DNA of 44,627 nucleotides, taken from a virus. The notes under the pieces were generated by a model. It was not told the DNA's origin and did no database searches. It saw only the letters and a list, made by a program, of their open reading frames with translations. Of this stretch, positions 13,162-21,690 are shown in pieces; positions within the stretch are counted from its first letter, which is position 1, and the number at the start of each line of letters is the position of its first letter. The stretch lies in the IMG/VR virus record IMGVR_UViG_3300009430_000002, positions 1 to 44,627 of that record; one strand, written 5' to 3'. The translations under genes were made by a program, and so were the position numbers.

Positions 13162-13821
13162 ATGCCGACGAAAGACGAACTGATTGACGAAGTGGCGACG
13201 CTGAAACAGCAGCTTGCCGATCTGACGGCGGGTGTGGGCGACGTGGCGACCGAACAGGCCCCGGCGCAGAGTGCGGCGGATATGTGGGTGGAGCGTGCCG
13301 GGCTTGGCGTGATGGTTGAGCCGGTGCAAGACGCGGCGGGGCAGAACACGGGGGATACCGATATCTACCTGTACGGAAGCGACGGGATGCCCGCGAACGG
13401 TGTCATCGTTGATGGCGCGTTTGAAGCGGGCGTGTCGATGGCGCGGAAGGCGCAAGGGTCGGGGCACGCGCTGGACGTCGAAGGTGTTGACACCTACACG
13501 TACGACGAGGTGGGCAAAGCCTTTGTGCGCCACGCTGACGGTGAAGCCTTCCCGCTCGAAAAGTGGCAGGTGGACAACGGCGACGGCACGCACAGTGACG
13601 TGGTGGAAGGCAAGCGGTATGTCGTCGTGTCCTCGGGCGTGCTGCGCGAGTTGCAGCCGGGCGACGAAAGCGAACTGGCGGCGAAGGTCGAACAGTTGCA
13701 GCATGACTTGCTGATGGCCAACACGCGCGCCGACGAACTGCGCGAGGCGAACGCCGCCTTGAACCGGCGCTTGGCCCAACCCCTGCACGGGTCCATTGAC
13801 GACCTGCCTGCCGTCGTGTAG
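13162..13821 (+). CDS. Unknown coiled-coil protein, 219 aa
   Basis: ATG at 13162 with AAAGGA 6 bases upstream. The N-terminal coiled coil is DELIDEVATLKQQLADLTAG; the middle ~110 residues are strand-rich (TDIYLYGSDGMPANGVIVDG); the C-terminal coiled coil is SELAAKVEQLQHDLLMANTR and beyond. It is first in the structural block and followed by a strong terminator, so it is probably transcribed as a short, abundant message. It could be a minor virion or assembly protein; no family recognised. Confidence 0.75.
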   Translation: MPTKDELIDEVATLKQQLADLTAGVGDVATEQAPAQSAADMWVERAGLGVMVEPVQDAAGQNTGDTDIYLYGSDGMPANGVIVDGAFEAGVSMARKAQGSGHALDVEGVDTYTYDEVGKAFVRHADGEAFPLEKWQVDNGDGTHSDVVEGKRYVVVSSGVLRELQPGDESELAAKVEQLQHDLLMANTRADELREANAALNRRLAQPLHGSIDDLPAVV

Positions 13822-13884
13822 ATAGGGGGTGTCCTAGCGAGGGACGGGAAGACCCTTCCTGTTGGAAGACTGTCTCATAGACTT

Positions 13885-13911
13885 GGCCACCCTTGACCGG
13901 GTGGCCTTTTT
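13885..13911 (+). terminator. Rho-independent terminator
   Basis: GGCCACCC (13885-13892), loop TTGACC, GGGTGGCC (13899-13906), then TTTTT. It follows the 219-aa gene and separates it from the LamG-like gene. Confidence 0.9.
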
Positions 13912-13949
13912 CGTGGGATACGTTGTGCAGATAACGCAGGGGATAGGCC

Positions 13950-14900
13950 ATGCCTGACTACCCGGTACTTGACGGCACAGGTGAGGTCATCATCGCAGCA
14001 GCGGAAGGACCGGACACCGTGTATCCCGTACTCGACAAGGCAGGCAACGTGATCATTGCCGCAGCCCAAGGCCCGGCAGACACCTATCCTATCCGCGACG
14101 GCGCGGGCAACCCAATCCTGTACGAGTACAACGGGCCGGGCGGCGGCGGGCCGACGCTCGAAGAACAAGTGGCGACCATCATCGGCACGACGAAAGGCTG
14201 GTTGCTGCGCAAGTCGGACATGGCGACACAGTTTCAGGACGACACGGGTCTGACGCCCGTTACTGCACTGGCGCAACCCGTAGGGCGCATTGTGTCGAAG
14301 TACGGCAGCGGGACCGTCATGTTCACGGGCGCGGGGTCAACACGTCCCGTGTACAACGGGGGTTCCGAACTGTATGACAACAGCGACGACATTCTTGCGT
14401 CGCCCGCGCCGCTTGACACGTTGCAGGACGTCGCGAGCGGATACATGTGCATGGCGTTCAAGCCGACGGGCACGCTCGGTTCGGATCAGGTGTACTTTTT
14501 CAGCACGGGCAGCGGCGGAACCATACACCGCCACGCCGGTATCGTTGGTGCGACGGGCACGTTTCAGTTTAGCGCGAAACGCCTTGACGCCGACGCGCTT
14601 ACCAACATCACGTGCGCGGCTGGCGTCATCGTGTCAGACCAAACGCATGTCCTTGAACAAATCAACAACTACGCGACGGGCGCTATCGAAGGATGGGTTA
14701 ACGGCGTGCTTGTCGCGTCGGGTACGATGGCAGGAACGCCGGGCAACAGTGAGAACACCGCTGGCCTCGCCGGGCAGTTTGGGCGATACTCGACGTCCCG
14801 ATTTAGTGGGTACATCGGCGACGTGTGTATGCTGCCGTTCGTTCCGACGACAGAACAGCGCGCTACCATCCGCGCGCTTATGGCAGAGGTGCCGCTATGA
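13950..14900 (+). CDS. LamG/concanavalin-like virion protein, 316 aa
   Basis: The N-terminus has three imperfect repeats of about 27 residues (YPVLDGTGEVIIAAAEGP; YPVLDKAGNVIIAAAQGP; YPIRDGAGNPILYEYNGP). A Gly-rich hinge and a linker follow, then residues ~120-316 have the strand pattern of a laminin-G/concanavalin-like jelly roll (GYMCMAFKPTG, GAIEGWVNGVLVASG, FSGYIGDVCMLP). Such domains on phage particles bind glycans as decorations or adhesins. It precedes the terminase genes, away from the tail fibre gene. The exact location on the particle is unknown. Confidence 0.65.
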   Translation: MPDYPVLDGTGEVIIAAAEGPDTVYPVLDKAGNVIIAAAQGPADTYPIRDGAGNPILYEYNGPGGGGPTLEEQVATIIGTTKGWLLRKSDMATQFQDDTGLTPVTALAQPVGRIVSKYGSGTVMFTGAGSTRPVYNGGSELYDNSDDILASPAPLDTLQDVASGYMCMAFKPTGTLGSDQVYFFSTGSGGTIHRHAGIVGATGTFQFSAKRLDADALTNITCAAGVIVSDQTHVLEQINNYATGAIEGWVNGVLVASGTMAGTPGNSENTAGLAGQFGRYSTSRFSGYIGDVCMLPFVPTTEQRATIRALMAEVPL

Positions 14901-15286
14901 GCATTATCGCTTCGGTGACGTTGGCGAACTCGACGGCGGCGAACAAGACGCTGGCAGATGCCGGTTACGGCGACGAACAATTTTCCATGCCCGCCAGACG
15001 TGCAGGCTTCAAGACAGACGCGACGCGTGTATATTTGTCGCACTTGGCAGACGATCCAGCGTACGAAGCCTTGGTGAAGACGCTGCCAAGCGTGCAGTTT
15101 ACGCAATTCGCGTTTAACGACCGGACGGCGGAGCCTGTACTCGCGGCGTTAGCCGCGCAGAACCTTGAGGCGTTGTCGAAAGAGACAGCCGACGCGGAAG
15201 GTCGCGTTCAGGCGGTCGCGCTGCACGACAAAGCAATCGCTTTCAAGCCGCGCGACGCGAAGGCAACGAAGATTACCCGTACATAA
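14897..15286 (+). CDS. Unknown protein, 129 aa
   Basis: The ATG at 14897 overlaps the LamG gene stop as ATGA, so the two are co-translated. The product (MSIIASVTLANSTAANKTLA at the start) is mixed, with a C-terminal helical segment (VLAALAAQNLEALSKETADA). It probably partners the LamG protein. Its 3' end overlaps the minus-strand terminase small-subunit-like gene by 14 bases. Confidence 0.65.
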   Translation: MSIIASVTLANSTAANKTLADAGYGDEQFSMPARRAGFKTDATRVYLSHLADDPAYEALVKTLPSVQFTQFAFNDRTAEPVLAALAAQNLEALSKETADAEGRVQAVALHDKAIAFKPRDAKATKITRT

Positions 15287-15752
15287 GCTGGTGTAGCAAT
15301 TCGGCGTCTTCGTCCACCAACACCGCGTCTTCGATCTGCGACGGCGCGGGCAACGCGGCGACGGAACGCTGTTTCGCCATGACAAGTGCATCGGTGATAG
15401 CGCGGTCAAGCGACACTTCGTGCTTAATCTCGATCTTGTCGCCGAACCGGCCCGGATCACGTTTTGCCAGAACCCACTTGATATTGTCCGACTGCACCTT
15501 GGCCATTTTGCTGTCGGTGTTGCCGTAGATGGCGTGGGTATCGACGTCAAGCAGCGCGTCCATAAGCGCGTCGTTTCCGCGCTGCAAGGCGTCTTCGTAA
15601 AGTTCCGTCAGCGTTTCGTCGTCATTGACGTACTTTTTGAACGCCGGGATGGACAGGCGCACCATGTCGCAAGCCGCAGTCAGGGTGCGGCCTTGACCGA
15701 TTTGGTCGATCACATATAGTACGGCGTTGTAGTAGTCGTACACCAGAGACAT
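15273..15752 (-). CDS. Terminase small subunit-like protein, on the opposite strand
   Basis: A 159-aa protein with an N-terminal helix-turn-helix-like part (TLTAACDMVRLSIPAFKKYV), a helical middle (ELYEDALQRGNDALMDALLD) and the WVLAKRDPGRFGDKIEIKHE block typical of phage small terminases. The small subunit binds the packaging start and regulates the large subunit. The ATG at 15752 has AAAGGA 8 bases upstream. It is the only minus-strand gene in the rightward block and diverges from TerL across 39 bases. A plus-strand frame in the same place has no recognisable protein and is rejected. Confidence 0.8.
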   Translation of the reverse strand: MSLVYDYYNAVLYVIDQIGQGRTLTAACDMVRLSIPAFKKYVNDDETLTELYEDALQRGNDALMDALLDVDTHAIYGNTDSKMAKVQSDNIKWVLAKRDPGRFGDKIEIKHEVSLDRAITDALVMAKQRSVAALPAPSQIEDAVLVDEDAELLHQLMYG

Positions 15753-15791
15753 AGCGCGGTCCTTTCGCCGCTAAATGTAGGGGTAAACCGC

Positions 15792-17336
15792 ATGGCGCGC
15801 AACAGCGGTTTGAGCATTGCGAAAGAGAAAGAACTAGCGACGTTTATCGCCACGTTCTACGACAACCCCTACGGCTTCGTTATGGCGGTGTTCCCGTGGG
15901 GTGTGCCGACGTTGCCCGACGGATCACCGAACCCGCTTGCCGACAAGAAAGGGCCGGAAGACTGGCAGCGCGACTTGCTGATTGAACTCGGTGAGCATAT
16001 CCAGAACAACAATATCCGCCGCGAGTTCGGCATGGATACAAAGGTCTGGCGGTCTGCCGTCGGATCAGGCCACGGTGTCGGCAAGTCGGCGTTGGTGGCG
16101 TGGGTCATCTATTTCCTTATGAGCACGCGGGTTGACACACGGGGTGCCGTGACGGCCAGTACGCAATTCCAGCTAGAGGATAAAACGTGGCCGGAACTAG
16201 CGAAGTGGCACAATCTGGCGATCAACAATCACTGGTTTCGCTGGACAGCTACGACGTTTAGCTTTGCGGCGTATCCCGAAGACAAGCAGAAGAACTATCG
16301 TACGACGGCTGCGACGGTTAGCGAAACCAACACCGAAGCTTTTGCCGGTCTGCACAACGAAGGCAAAACGGTATTTGTGGTATTTGACGAAGCGTCTGGC
16401 GTGCTTTCGAAAGTGTGGCAAGTCGCCGACGGGGCGCTAACAGACGGTGAAGCGTTCTTCTTTGCGTTCGGAAACATGACGCGGCCTGACGGCGAGTTCG
16501 TGGATTGCTTCGAGAAACATGCTGATCTTTACGTCACAAAGAACGTGGACAGCCGTTCGGTACGACTGACGAACAAGAATGCACTGCAAGACATTATCAC
16601 GAAGTACGGAATTGAAAGCGACGAAGTTCGTGTACGTATTTTGGGTAAGCCGCCGATTACTAGCTTCGACGCGTTCATTCCGATGGAAGCGGTAAATTTG
16701 GCGAAAGCGCGACAGGATTGGGGCGACAACGGCGCGGCGCTGATTATGGGCGTGGACGGTTCGCGTTCCCCTGTCGGCGACAAGTTTCGTATATCGTACC
16801 GCCAAGGTCGCGACGCGCGGTCACTGCCTTCACTAGAGTTTCGCGGTATGAACAGTATCGAAGCGTTTCGTGTCGTATCACGTGAAGCCGACAGAACACG
16901 ACCCGACGCGATTATCGTTGAAGGCACGGGACCGACGACGGGACTTATCGACTTATTGAAACACCGCAAATATCCCGTCATCGAAGTTTGGCCCGGCGCG
17001 CCGTCAAGCATTCCAGCAAAGTATTACAACAACCGCGCTGAATGGTACGACACGCTGCGTACGTGGTTGTGGGATGAAGGCGTGTTGCCGGAACACTGCG
17101 ACAACTTGGCGAAAGAGTTGACGTCTATACGTTACGGTTACAACAAACAGACGCAAAAGATGATCATGGAGAGCAAGCAGGACATGGCTGACAGGGGCTT
17201 GCCAAGTCCCGACGAAGCCGATAGCTTGATGCTCACATTCGCGGCGAGGGTGGCGCGTCGCGACATCAACAAGCTGCACGCCGCCAACACCCGTGGCCGA
17301 CTGGCCAAAGTGGAAGAAGACCCTTTAGGCGAATGA
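15792..17336 (+). CDS. Terminase large subunit
   Basis: A 514-aa packaging motor. The ATPase domain has Walker A in GSGHGVGKSA (91-100), Walker B VVFDE (196-200) and a coupling motif FGNMT near 226. The C-terminal RNase H-like nuclease has Asp322 in LIMGVDGSRS, an acidic Glu377 in IIVEGTGP and a final acidic motif in PSPDEADSLML near 475. It pumps DNA into the prohead through the portal and cuts it. The start has AGGGG upstream. Its stop overlaps the next ATG. Confidence 0.95.
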   Translation: MARNSGLSIAKEKELATFIATFYDNPYGFVMAVFPWGVPTLPDGSPNPLADKKGPEDWQRDLLIELGEHIQNNNIRREFGMDTKVWRSAVGSGHGVGKSALVAWVIYFLMSTRVDTRGAVTASTQFQLEDKTWPELAKWHNLAINNHWFRWTATTFSFAAYPEDKQKNYRTTAATVSETNTEAFAGLHNEGKTVFVVFDEASGVLSKVWQVADGALTDGEAFFFAFGNMTRPDGEFVDCFEKHADLYVTKNVDSRSVRLTNKNALQDIITKYGIESDEVRVRILGKPPITSFDAFIPMEAVNLAKARQDWGDNGAALIMGVDGSRSPVGDKFRISYRQGRDARSLPSLEFRGMNSIEAFRVVSREADRTRPDAIIVEGTGPTTGLIDLLKHRKYPVIEVWPGAPSSIPAKYYNNRAEWYDTLRTWLWDEGVLPEHCDNLAKELTSIRYGYNKQTQKMIMESKQDMADRGLPSPDEADSLMLTFAARVARRDINKLHAANTRGRLAKVEEDPLGE

Positions 17337-17344
17337 GGCAAAGC

Positions 17345-17566
17345 ATGGTAGGACGGCCCAAAATGCCAGCGGTGCAGTACCCCGACCCGCCGCCACCCGC
17401 GCCAGAACGTAGCACGGGCGAGACAGCGGACTTGGCGGCAGAACAGCGGCGCATGTTCTTCAAGCGCGGTGGCCGGGCGTCCACGTTCCTTGGGGCGTCG
17501 GGCGGTGGTCAACCCGCCTCGGTCGCCCTGCGCTTCCTTGGGGCCGCTGGGGCCTCGGGGGGCTGA
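17345..17566 (+). CDS. Small Pro-rich protein upstream of portal, 73 aa
   Basis: ATG at 17345 with GAGG 6 bases upstream; an alternative ATG at 17333 overlaps the TerL stop. The sequence starts MVGRPKMPAVQYPDPPPPAP and has a central RRMFFKRGGRASTFLG motif, ending RFLGAAGASGG. Podophages often carry a small Pro-rich protein with such an RGRASTxL motif next to the portal gene. Its role is not settled; a minor head component is likely. Confidence 0.65.
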   Translation: MVGRPKMPAVQYPDPPPPAPERSTGETADLAAEQRRMFFKRGGRASTFLGASGGGQPASVALRFLGAAGASGG

Positions 17567-17567
17567 C

Positions 17568-19241
17568 ATGCCGTTGGACGCGGATCGTATCGTCAAGCAG
17601 TACGAACAGGCCAAGCAGCTACGCCAGCCGCACGAGCCGGGCTGGCGATCAGCAGCGGCCCACTGCATCCCGGCGCAGTATTCGGCTTGGCTGACAGACG
17701 GTCCTGCCCCTTCGAACTCCAAGACAGAGGCGGCGCGCCGCGTGTCCTACGACACGACAGGTGCGCGTAGTCTTCTGAAATACGCGTCAGTGCTTAACCG
17801 ACTGATCACGCCCGACGGCCAGAAGTGGCACGGGTTGATGGCGTCGGACCCGACGCTGCGCAAGAAAGCGCGCGTGCGTGCGTACTTTGACGAATTGACG
17901 AACTTGCTGTTCAAGATGCGCTACGACCCGAAGGCGCGTTTCAAAATCAGCATGAACGAAGTCTACAAGTCTATGGGCGTGTACGGAAGTGGCCCGGTGT
18001 ACATCGGTGAACGGCGCGTGTCGCTGCACAACCCGGTGGGCGGGTTTAAGTACGTGGCGTGTTCCATGCGCGACGTGTTCTTTTTGGTGGACGACGACGG
18101 CGAGACGTCCATCGTGTTCCGCCGTTTCTGGTTGAACGTACGACAGTTCAAAGAGAAGTTCCCCGGCGTGCCGATGGCCCCTGACATGGCGGCGGAAGCG
18201 TCGAAGCCGTCACCCGACGAAACGCGGTACTTCGAGTTCATTCACTACGTGTGTCGTGCCGACGACTACGACCCGCAGGCGATTGACCGCCGCCGTCATC
18301 CGTGGCACGCGTGCTACGTTGAAGTGAAGGGCAAGACGATTATCGGCGAGGAAACCGGCTACCGTTCCATGCCGTACAAGATACCGCGCACCGAAACCGT
18401 GGCCGGTGACGCCTATGGGTACTCGCCCGCCGTGCTGTCACTGGCGGCGCTTGGCACTGCAAGCCAAATCAAGAAAACCGTCTTGAAGCAAGGCAACAAG
18501 GCGGTTGATCCTGTCATCTTGGCGGCAGACGACAACACGATGAACGGCGAGTTCGATCAACGGCCCGGCGCGGTGAACTACGGCGCTATCGACAGACAGG
18601 GCAGGCAGCTTGTCAAGGCTATGGAAACGGGCAATTTCCGTGTGGCGGAAAACCTGCTTGCCGACGAACGCCGCGACGTCGAAGACAGTTTCTTTGTCAC
18701 GCTGTTCCAAATCCTGACAGAGACGCCGGAAATGACGGCTACGGAAGTCATGGAGCGCACGGCAGAGAAAGCCGCGCTGCTTGCGCCGACGATGGGCCGT
18801 GGCCAAAGCGAACTTATCGGGCCGACTATCGAACGCGAAATAGACATTTGCGACGAAATGGGCAAGCTACCGCAGATGCCGCCCGAACTGGTGGAAGCCG
18901 AAGGCGAATACGAAGTCGTGTACACTTCGCCGTTGGCGCGCAGCATGTACGCCGAAGAAGTCAGCGGCTTCATGCGTTCGGTGGAAATGGCGTTGGGCGT
19001 GGCGAACGCGACGCAGGACATGGAAATTCTTGACCACTACGACTTCGATACGGCGATGCCGGAAATCGCGGAACACATGAGCGTGCCCGCCCGCTGGATG
19101 GCCGACCCTGACAAGATCAAGGCGAAGCGTAAGGGGCGCAACGCGCGGGAAGAACAATCGGAAATGATGAAGAACGCGCCCGCGTTGGCGTCGGCTGCAA
19201 AGACCGTAACGGAAATGGGTGGACGACGTGCCAGAGGTTGA
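17568..19241 (+). CDS. Portal (head-to-tail connector) protein
   Basis: A 557-aa protein of the T7-like head-tail connector family. Its N-terminus is YEQAKQLRQPHEPGWRSAAA, followed by the conserved aromatic/helical body (SVLNRLITPDGQKWHGLMAS, FKISMNEVYKSMGVYGSGPV) and the helical crown with TPEMTATEVMERTAEK. Twelve subunits form the DNA channel at one capsid vertex. The ATG at 17568 follows the small gene's stop by one base; the frame extends upstream to 17469 but that part lies inside the small gene. Confidence 0.95.
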   Translation: MPLDADRIVKQYEQAKQLRQPHEPGWRSAAAHCIPAQYSAWLTDGPAPSNSKTEAARRVSYDTTGARSLLKYASVLNRLITPDGQKWHGLMASDPTLRKKARVRAYFDELTNLLFKMRYDPKARFKISMNEVYKSMGVYGSGPVYIGERRVSLHNPVGGFKYVACSMRDVFFLVDDDGETSIVFRRFWLNVRQFKEKFPGVPMAPDMAAEASKPSPDETRYFEFIHYVCRADDYDPQAIDRRRHPWHACYVEVKGKTIIGEETGYRSMPYKIPRTETVAGDAYGYSPAVLSLAALGTASQIKKTVLKQGNKAVDPVILAADDNTMNGEFDQRPGAVNYGAIDRQGRQLVKAMETGNFRVAENLLADERRDVEDSFFVTLFQILTETPEMTATEVMERTAEKAALLAPTMGRGQSELIGPTIEREIDICDEMGKLPQMPPELVEAEGEYEVVYTSPLARSMYAEEVSGFMRSVEMALGVANATQDMEILDHYDFDTAMPEIAEHMSVPARWMADPDKIKAKRKGRNAREEQSEMMKNAPALASAAKTVTEMGGRRARG

Positions 19242-19596
19242 CGACTTTATTGACGGTGCAGGCGACGAAGACCTGTTCGACCCTCTGGTTGCGAAAGCCG
19301 CAGAGGAACGCCAAGCGGCGGCTGAAAAGTCCGACGCGGCGCGTATCGAAGCGCACATGCGCCGCATGAAACAGGCGTACACCGCCGTATTCGAAACAGG
19401 CAATCCGACGCGCGGCGACATTGAGTTCGTCATGCAGGACTTGTTTTGGTTCGTGCGCGGTGACGAACACTACTTCAAGGATGCCCGGTTGCAGGACGTA
19501 ATGGCAGGGCGAAAACAAGTTTTGCAGCGTATCACCGAATACACCAAGTTGACGTTTGATACGCTGTACCGCAAGTACGCAGAAACGCAAAACTAG
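19219..19596 (+). CDS. Bbp19-like phage protein, 125 aa
   Basis: GTG start at 19219, 23 bases inside the portal gene. The C-terminal ~75 residues match the Bbp19-like pattern: AYTAVFETGNPTRGDIEFVM, then DLFWFVRGDEHYFKDARLQD and MAGRKQVLQRITEYTKL. The N-terminus is acidic. Such genes lie beside podophage portal/scaffold genes; the molecular role is unknown. Family call from the motif pattern only. Confidence 0.7.
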   Translation: MDDVPEVDDFIDGAGDEDLFDPLVAKAAEERQAAAEKSDAARIEAHMRRMKQAYTAVFETGNPTRGDIEFVMQDLFWFVRGDEHYFKDARLQDVMAGRKQVLQRITEYTKLTFDTLYRKYAETQN

Positions 19597-19606
19597 GGAA
19601 ACGACC

Positions 19607-20524
19607 ATGTGGAAGAAGATTGGTTTCATTCAACGCACGTTCGAAGGTGAAGGCGCGGGGGCCGGGGCAGGGGGCGACGCAGCCGCAGCCGCCGCACAGG
19701 GCGTACAAGCGCCGTGGGCCGGGCAGAACGACGTGTGGAAAATTGGCGAGGGCGACGCGGCGAAGGCGTGGCATGACTTCATCCCGGAACCGGAAGCCAA
19801 AGCGCACCTGTCGGCCAAGGGGTACAAAAATCCCGCCGAACTCGCGCTTGCGAACTACAACTTGACGCGCTTGCAGACGGGCGATCCGACGGTCATCGGG
19901 ATGCCTGCTGCCGACGCACCGCCCGAATTGTGGAACCAGTTCTACAACAAGCTTGGACGCCCGGAGAGTGCCGACAAGTACGACTTCAAGTTCCCCGAGG
20001 GTGTCAAACCGGACGACGGAATGCTTGCGTGGGCGAAGCCTGCGTTCTACGAAGCGGGCTTGACGACGAAACAAGCGCAAGCACTGTCAGACAAGTGGAA
20101 CGCGTACGTGATGGACGCGAACCAGAAGTTCACGGAACAGCAGGCGCAGCAGGACCAACAGGCTATCGAAGCGTTGAACGCCAAGTGGGGCGGCGATCTG
20201 GACAAGAACAAGGAAGCTGGACGGCGCGCCATGGCGGCGCTTGGTATCGCACCCGATCTGGTCAACGCTGTCGAACAGCACATTGGCGCAGCGGCCATCG
20301 TTGAACTTCTCGCGACGATTGGCCGGAAGGCCGACGAAGGCGGTTTCACGGCGGGACAGCAAGCCGACCCGAACAACCCGGAGACGTTGAACAAGGAACA
20401 AGCACAGGCGCGTATCACGGCGCTGCAAGGCGACGAAGCGTTCCAGAAGCGTTTCCTCAACAAGAACGATCCGGGACACGATGAAGCTGTGAGGCTGATG
20501 GAACGCCTCTACTCGCGCGTCTAG
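19607..20524 (+). CDS. Scaffolding protein (head assembly)
   Basis: A 305-aa protein in the scaffold slot between portal and capsid. The low-complexity Gly/Ala N-terminus is followed by ELWNQFYNKLGRPESADKYD, KAHLSAKGYKNPAELALANY and a long Gln-rich helix (QKFTEQQAQQDQQAIEALNA). The C-terminus is charged (DEAFQKRFLNKNDPGHDEAV). This matches scaffold-type proteins of related podophages, which direct capsid assembly and then leave. ATG at 19607 has AGGGA 8 bases upstream. Confidence 0.82.
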   Translation: MWKKIGFIQRTFEGEGAGAGAGGDAAAAAAQGVQAPWAGQNDVWKIGEGDAAKAWHDFIPEPEAKAHLSAKGYKNPAELALANYNLTRLQTGDPTVIGMPAADAPPELWNQFYNKLGRPESADKYDFKFPEGVKPDDGMLAWAKPAFYEAGLTTKQAQALSDKWNAYVMDANQKFTEQQAQQDQQAIEALNAKWGGDLDKNKEAGRRAMAALGIAPDLVNAVEQHIGAAAIVELLATIGRKADEGGFTAGQQADPNNPETLNKEQAQARITALQGDEAFQKRFLNKNDPGHDEAVRLMERLYSRV

Positions 20525-20526
20525 GC

Positions 20527-20555
20527 TTGACGGTTATCCGTAGGACGTGTATCCA
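20527..20555 (+). promoter_or_regulatory. Weak candidate promoter before the capsid gene
   Basis: TTGACG (20527-20532), 17-base spacer, TATCCA (20550-20555). A transcript from here would begin inside the terminator hairpin at 20559-20580, lack its left arm, and therefore escape it. Tentative. Confidence 0.3.
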
Positions 20556-20558
20556 GTT

Positions 20559-20585
20559 GGGTAGCCATGCTAGGCTACCCTTCTT
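20559..20585 (+). terminator. Terminator before the capsid gene
   Basis: GGGTAGCC (20559-20566), loop ATGCTA, GGCTACCC (20573-20580), then TTCTT. It ends the upstream packaging/scaffold transcript, at least in part. Confidence 0.75.
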
Positions 20586-20664
20586 CCATTGAGGGCCACC
20601 CCCGGTGAACACCCCTCGTTCCGCTTGGCATCGGTGCGAAACGCAATTCTAGGGGTGAAACCAA

Positions 20665-21600
20665 ATGCCTGAAACGCTTGCCACTTACAGCGTTCCCGAA
20701 CATCACGTGAAGATGTACACGGCGAACGTGACCGCCGCCCTCGCCAAGATGGGCGGTCTTCTCATGGCCTACGTGTCGAACGCTTCGTACAGCGGCGAAC
20801 GCGCGCAGGTTGTGAACTTCCTCGGCCCGGTGGAGTTCGAGGAACGCAACACGCCGTACGGCGACACGAAGGTGACGGAAATCGAACACACGCAACGCTG
20901 GATCAGCGGGACGGAGTACGACTGCGCCATCTTCATCGACCGTCTGGACACGTTGAAGATGATCTACGATCCGACGTCGCCGTACGTCGAACGGATGCGC
21001 GAAGCCGCCGCCCGCAAGATGGACGAAATCATCATGGCGAAGTTCTTCGCCACGGCGCGGACGGGCAAGGACGGTACGACCAACACCGTGTTCAAAGCGA
21101 CGAACACCGTGGCACACGGTGGAACGCGCTTCACCGTCGCCAAGCTGCGCGCGCTGCGCAAGCTGATGAAAAAGCGCCACCTGAACCTGCGGACGGTGAA
21201 ACCGTACATCGCCGTGACGGCTGAACAGACCGACGACCTTCTGGGCGAAGTTGCCGTTGGGTCGAACGACTACAACGCCGTCAAGCCGCTGGTTGACGGT
21301 GAGGTGTCGCAGTTCATGGGCTTCGTGTTCGTGCCGTACGAAGACAACGGCGTGTCCACGAACGGCAAGGGCATCCCGACGAACGCGGTCGCCGGTCCTG
21401 CCACCATCCGCCAGTGCCCGGCGTGGGTGCCCGACGGGATGCACTACGGTTCGTGGGACGGCCTTTCGGTCATCATCAGCCCGCGTCCCGACAAGAACAA
21501 CATCAAGCAGGCGCACGCGACCTTCACGGGCGGCGCGACGCGGCTTGATGAAGACAAGGTGTTCATGGTGGAAGCCGTGGAGACTGGCACGCCGTCGTAA
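20665..21600 (+). CDS. Major capsid protein
   Basis: A 311-aa coat protein directly after the scaffold gene, of the podophage HK97-fold type. Typical segments are YSGERAQVVNFLGPVEFEER, WISGTEYDCAIFIDRLDTLK (the domain that turns over the E-loop and spine) and YIAVTAEQTDDLLGEVAVGS. ATG at 20665 has AGGGG 9 bases upstream. It is flanked by hairpins on both sides, consistent with its own high-level message. Confidence 0.93.
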   Translation: MPETLATYSVPEHHVKMYTANVTAALAKMGGLLMAYVSNASYSGERAQVVNFLGPVEFEERNTPYGDTKVTEIEHTQRWISGTEYDCAIFIDRLDTLKMIYDPTSPYVERMREAAARKMDEIIMAKFFATARTGKDGTTNTVFKATNTVAHGGTRFTVAKLRALRKLMKKRHLNLRTVKPYIAVTAEQTDDLLGEVAVGSNDYNAVKPLVDGEVSQFMGFVFVPYEDNGVSTNGKGIPTNAVAGPATIRQCPAWVPDGMHYGSWDGLSVIISPRPDKNNIKQAHATFTGGATRLDEDKVFMVEAVETGTPS

Positions 21601-21613
21601 GACGTCGGACTAC

Positions 21614-21640
21614 CCGGCGCGCAATGACGCGCGCCGGTTT
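21614..21640 (+). terminator. GC-rich hairpin after the capsid gene
   Basis: CCGGCGCGC (21614-21622), loop AATGAC, GCGCGCCGG (21629-21637), then TTT. The short T-run suggests partial termination, lowering expression of the tail genes relative to capsid. Confidence 0.7.
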
Positions 21641-21690
21641 CACGTGTACGTGCTTCCCACGAACACACATTGTCGAATGGAGACACTATC

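Noticed and set aside
15420-15719. 99-aa plus-strand frame that would restore a co-directional gene before TerL
   Set aside because: The protein has no terminase-like pattern, whereas the opposite strand encodes a WVLAKRDPGRFGDKIEI-type sequence with a good ribosome site.
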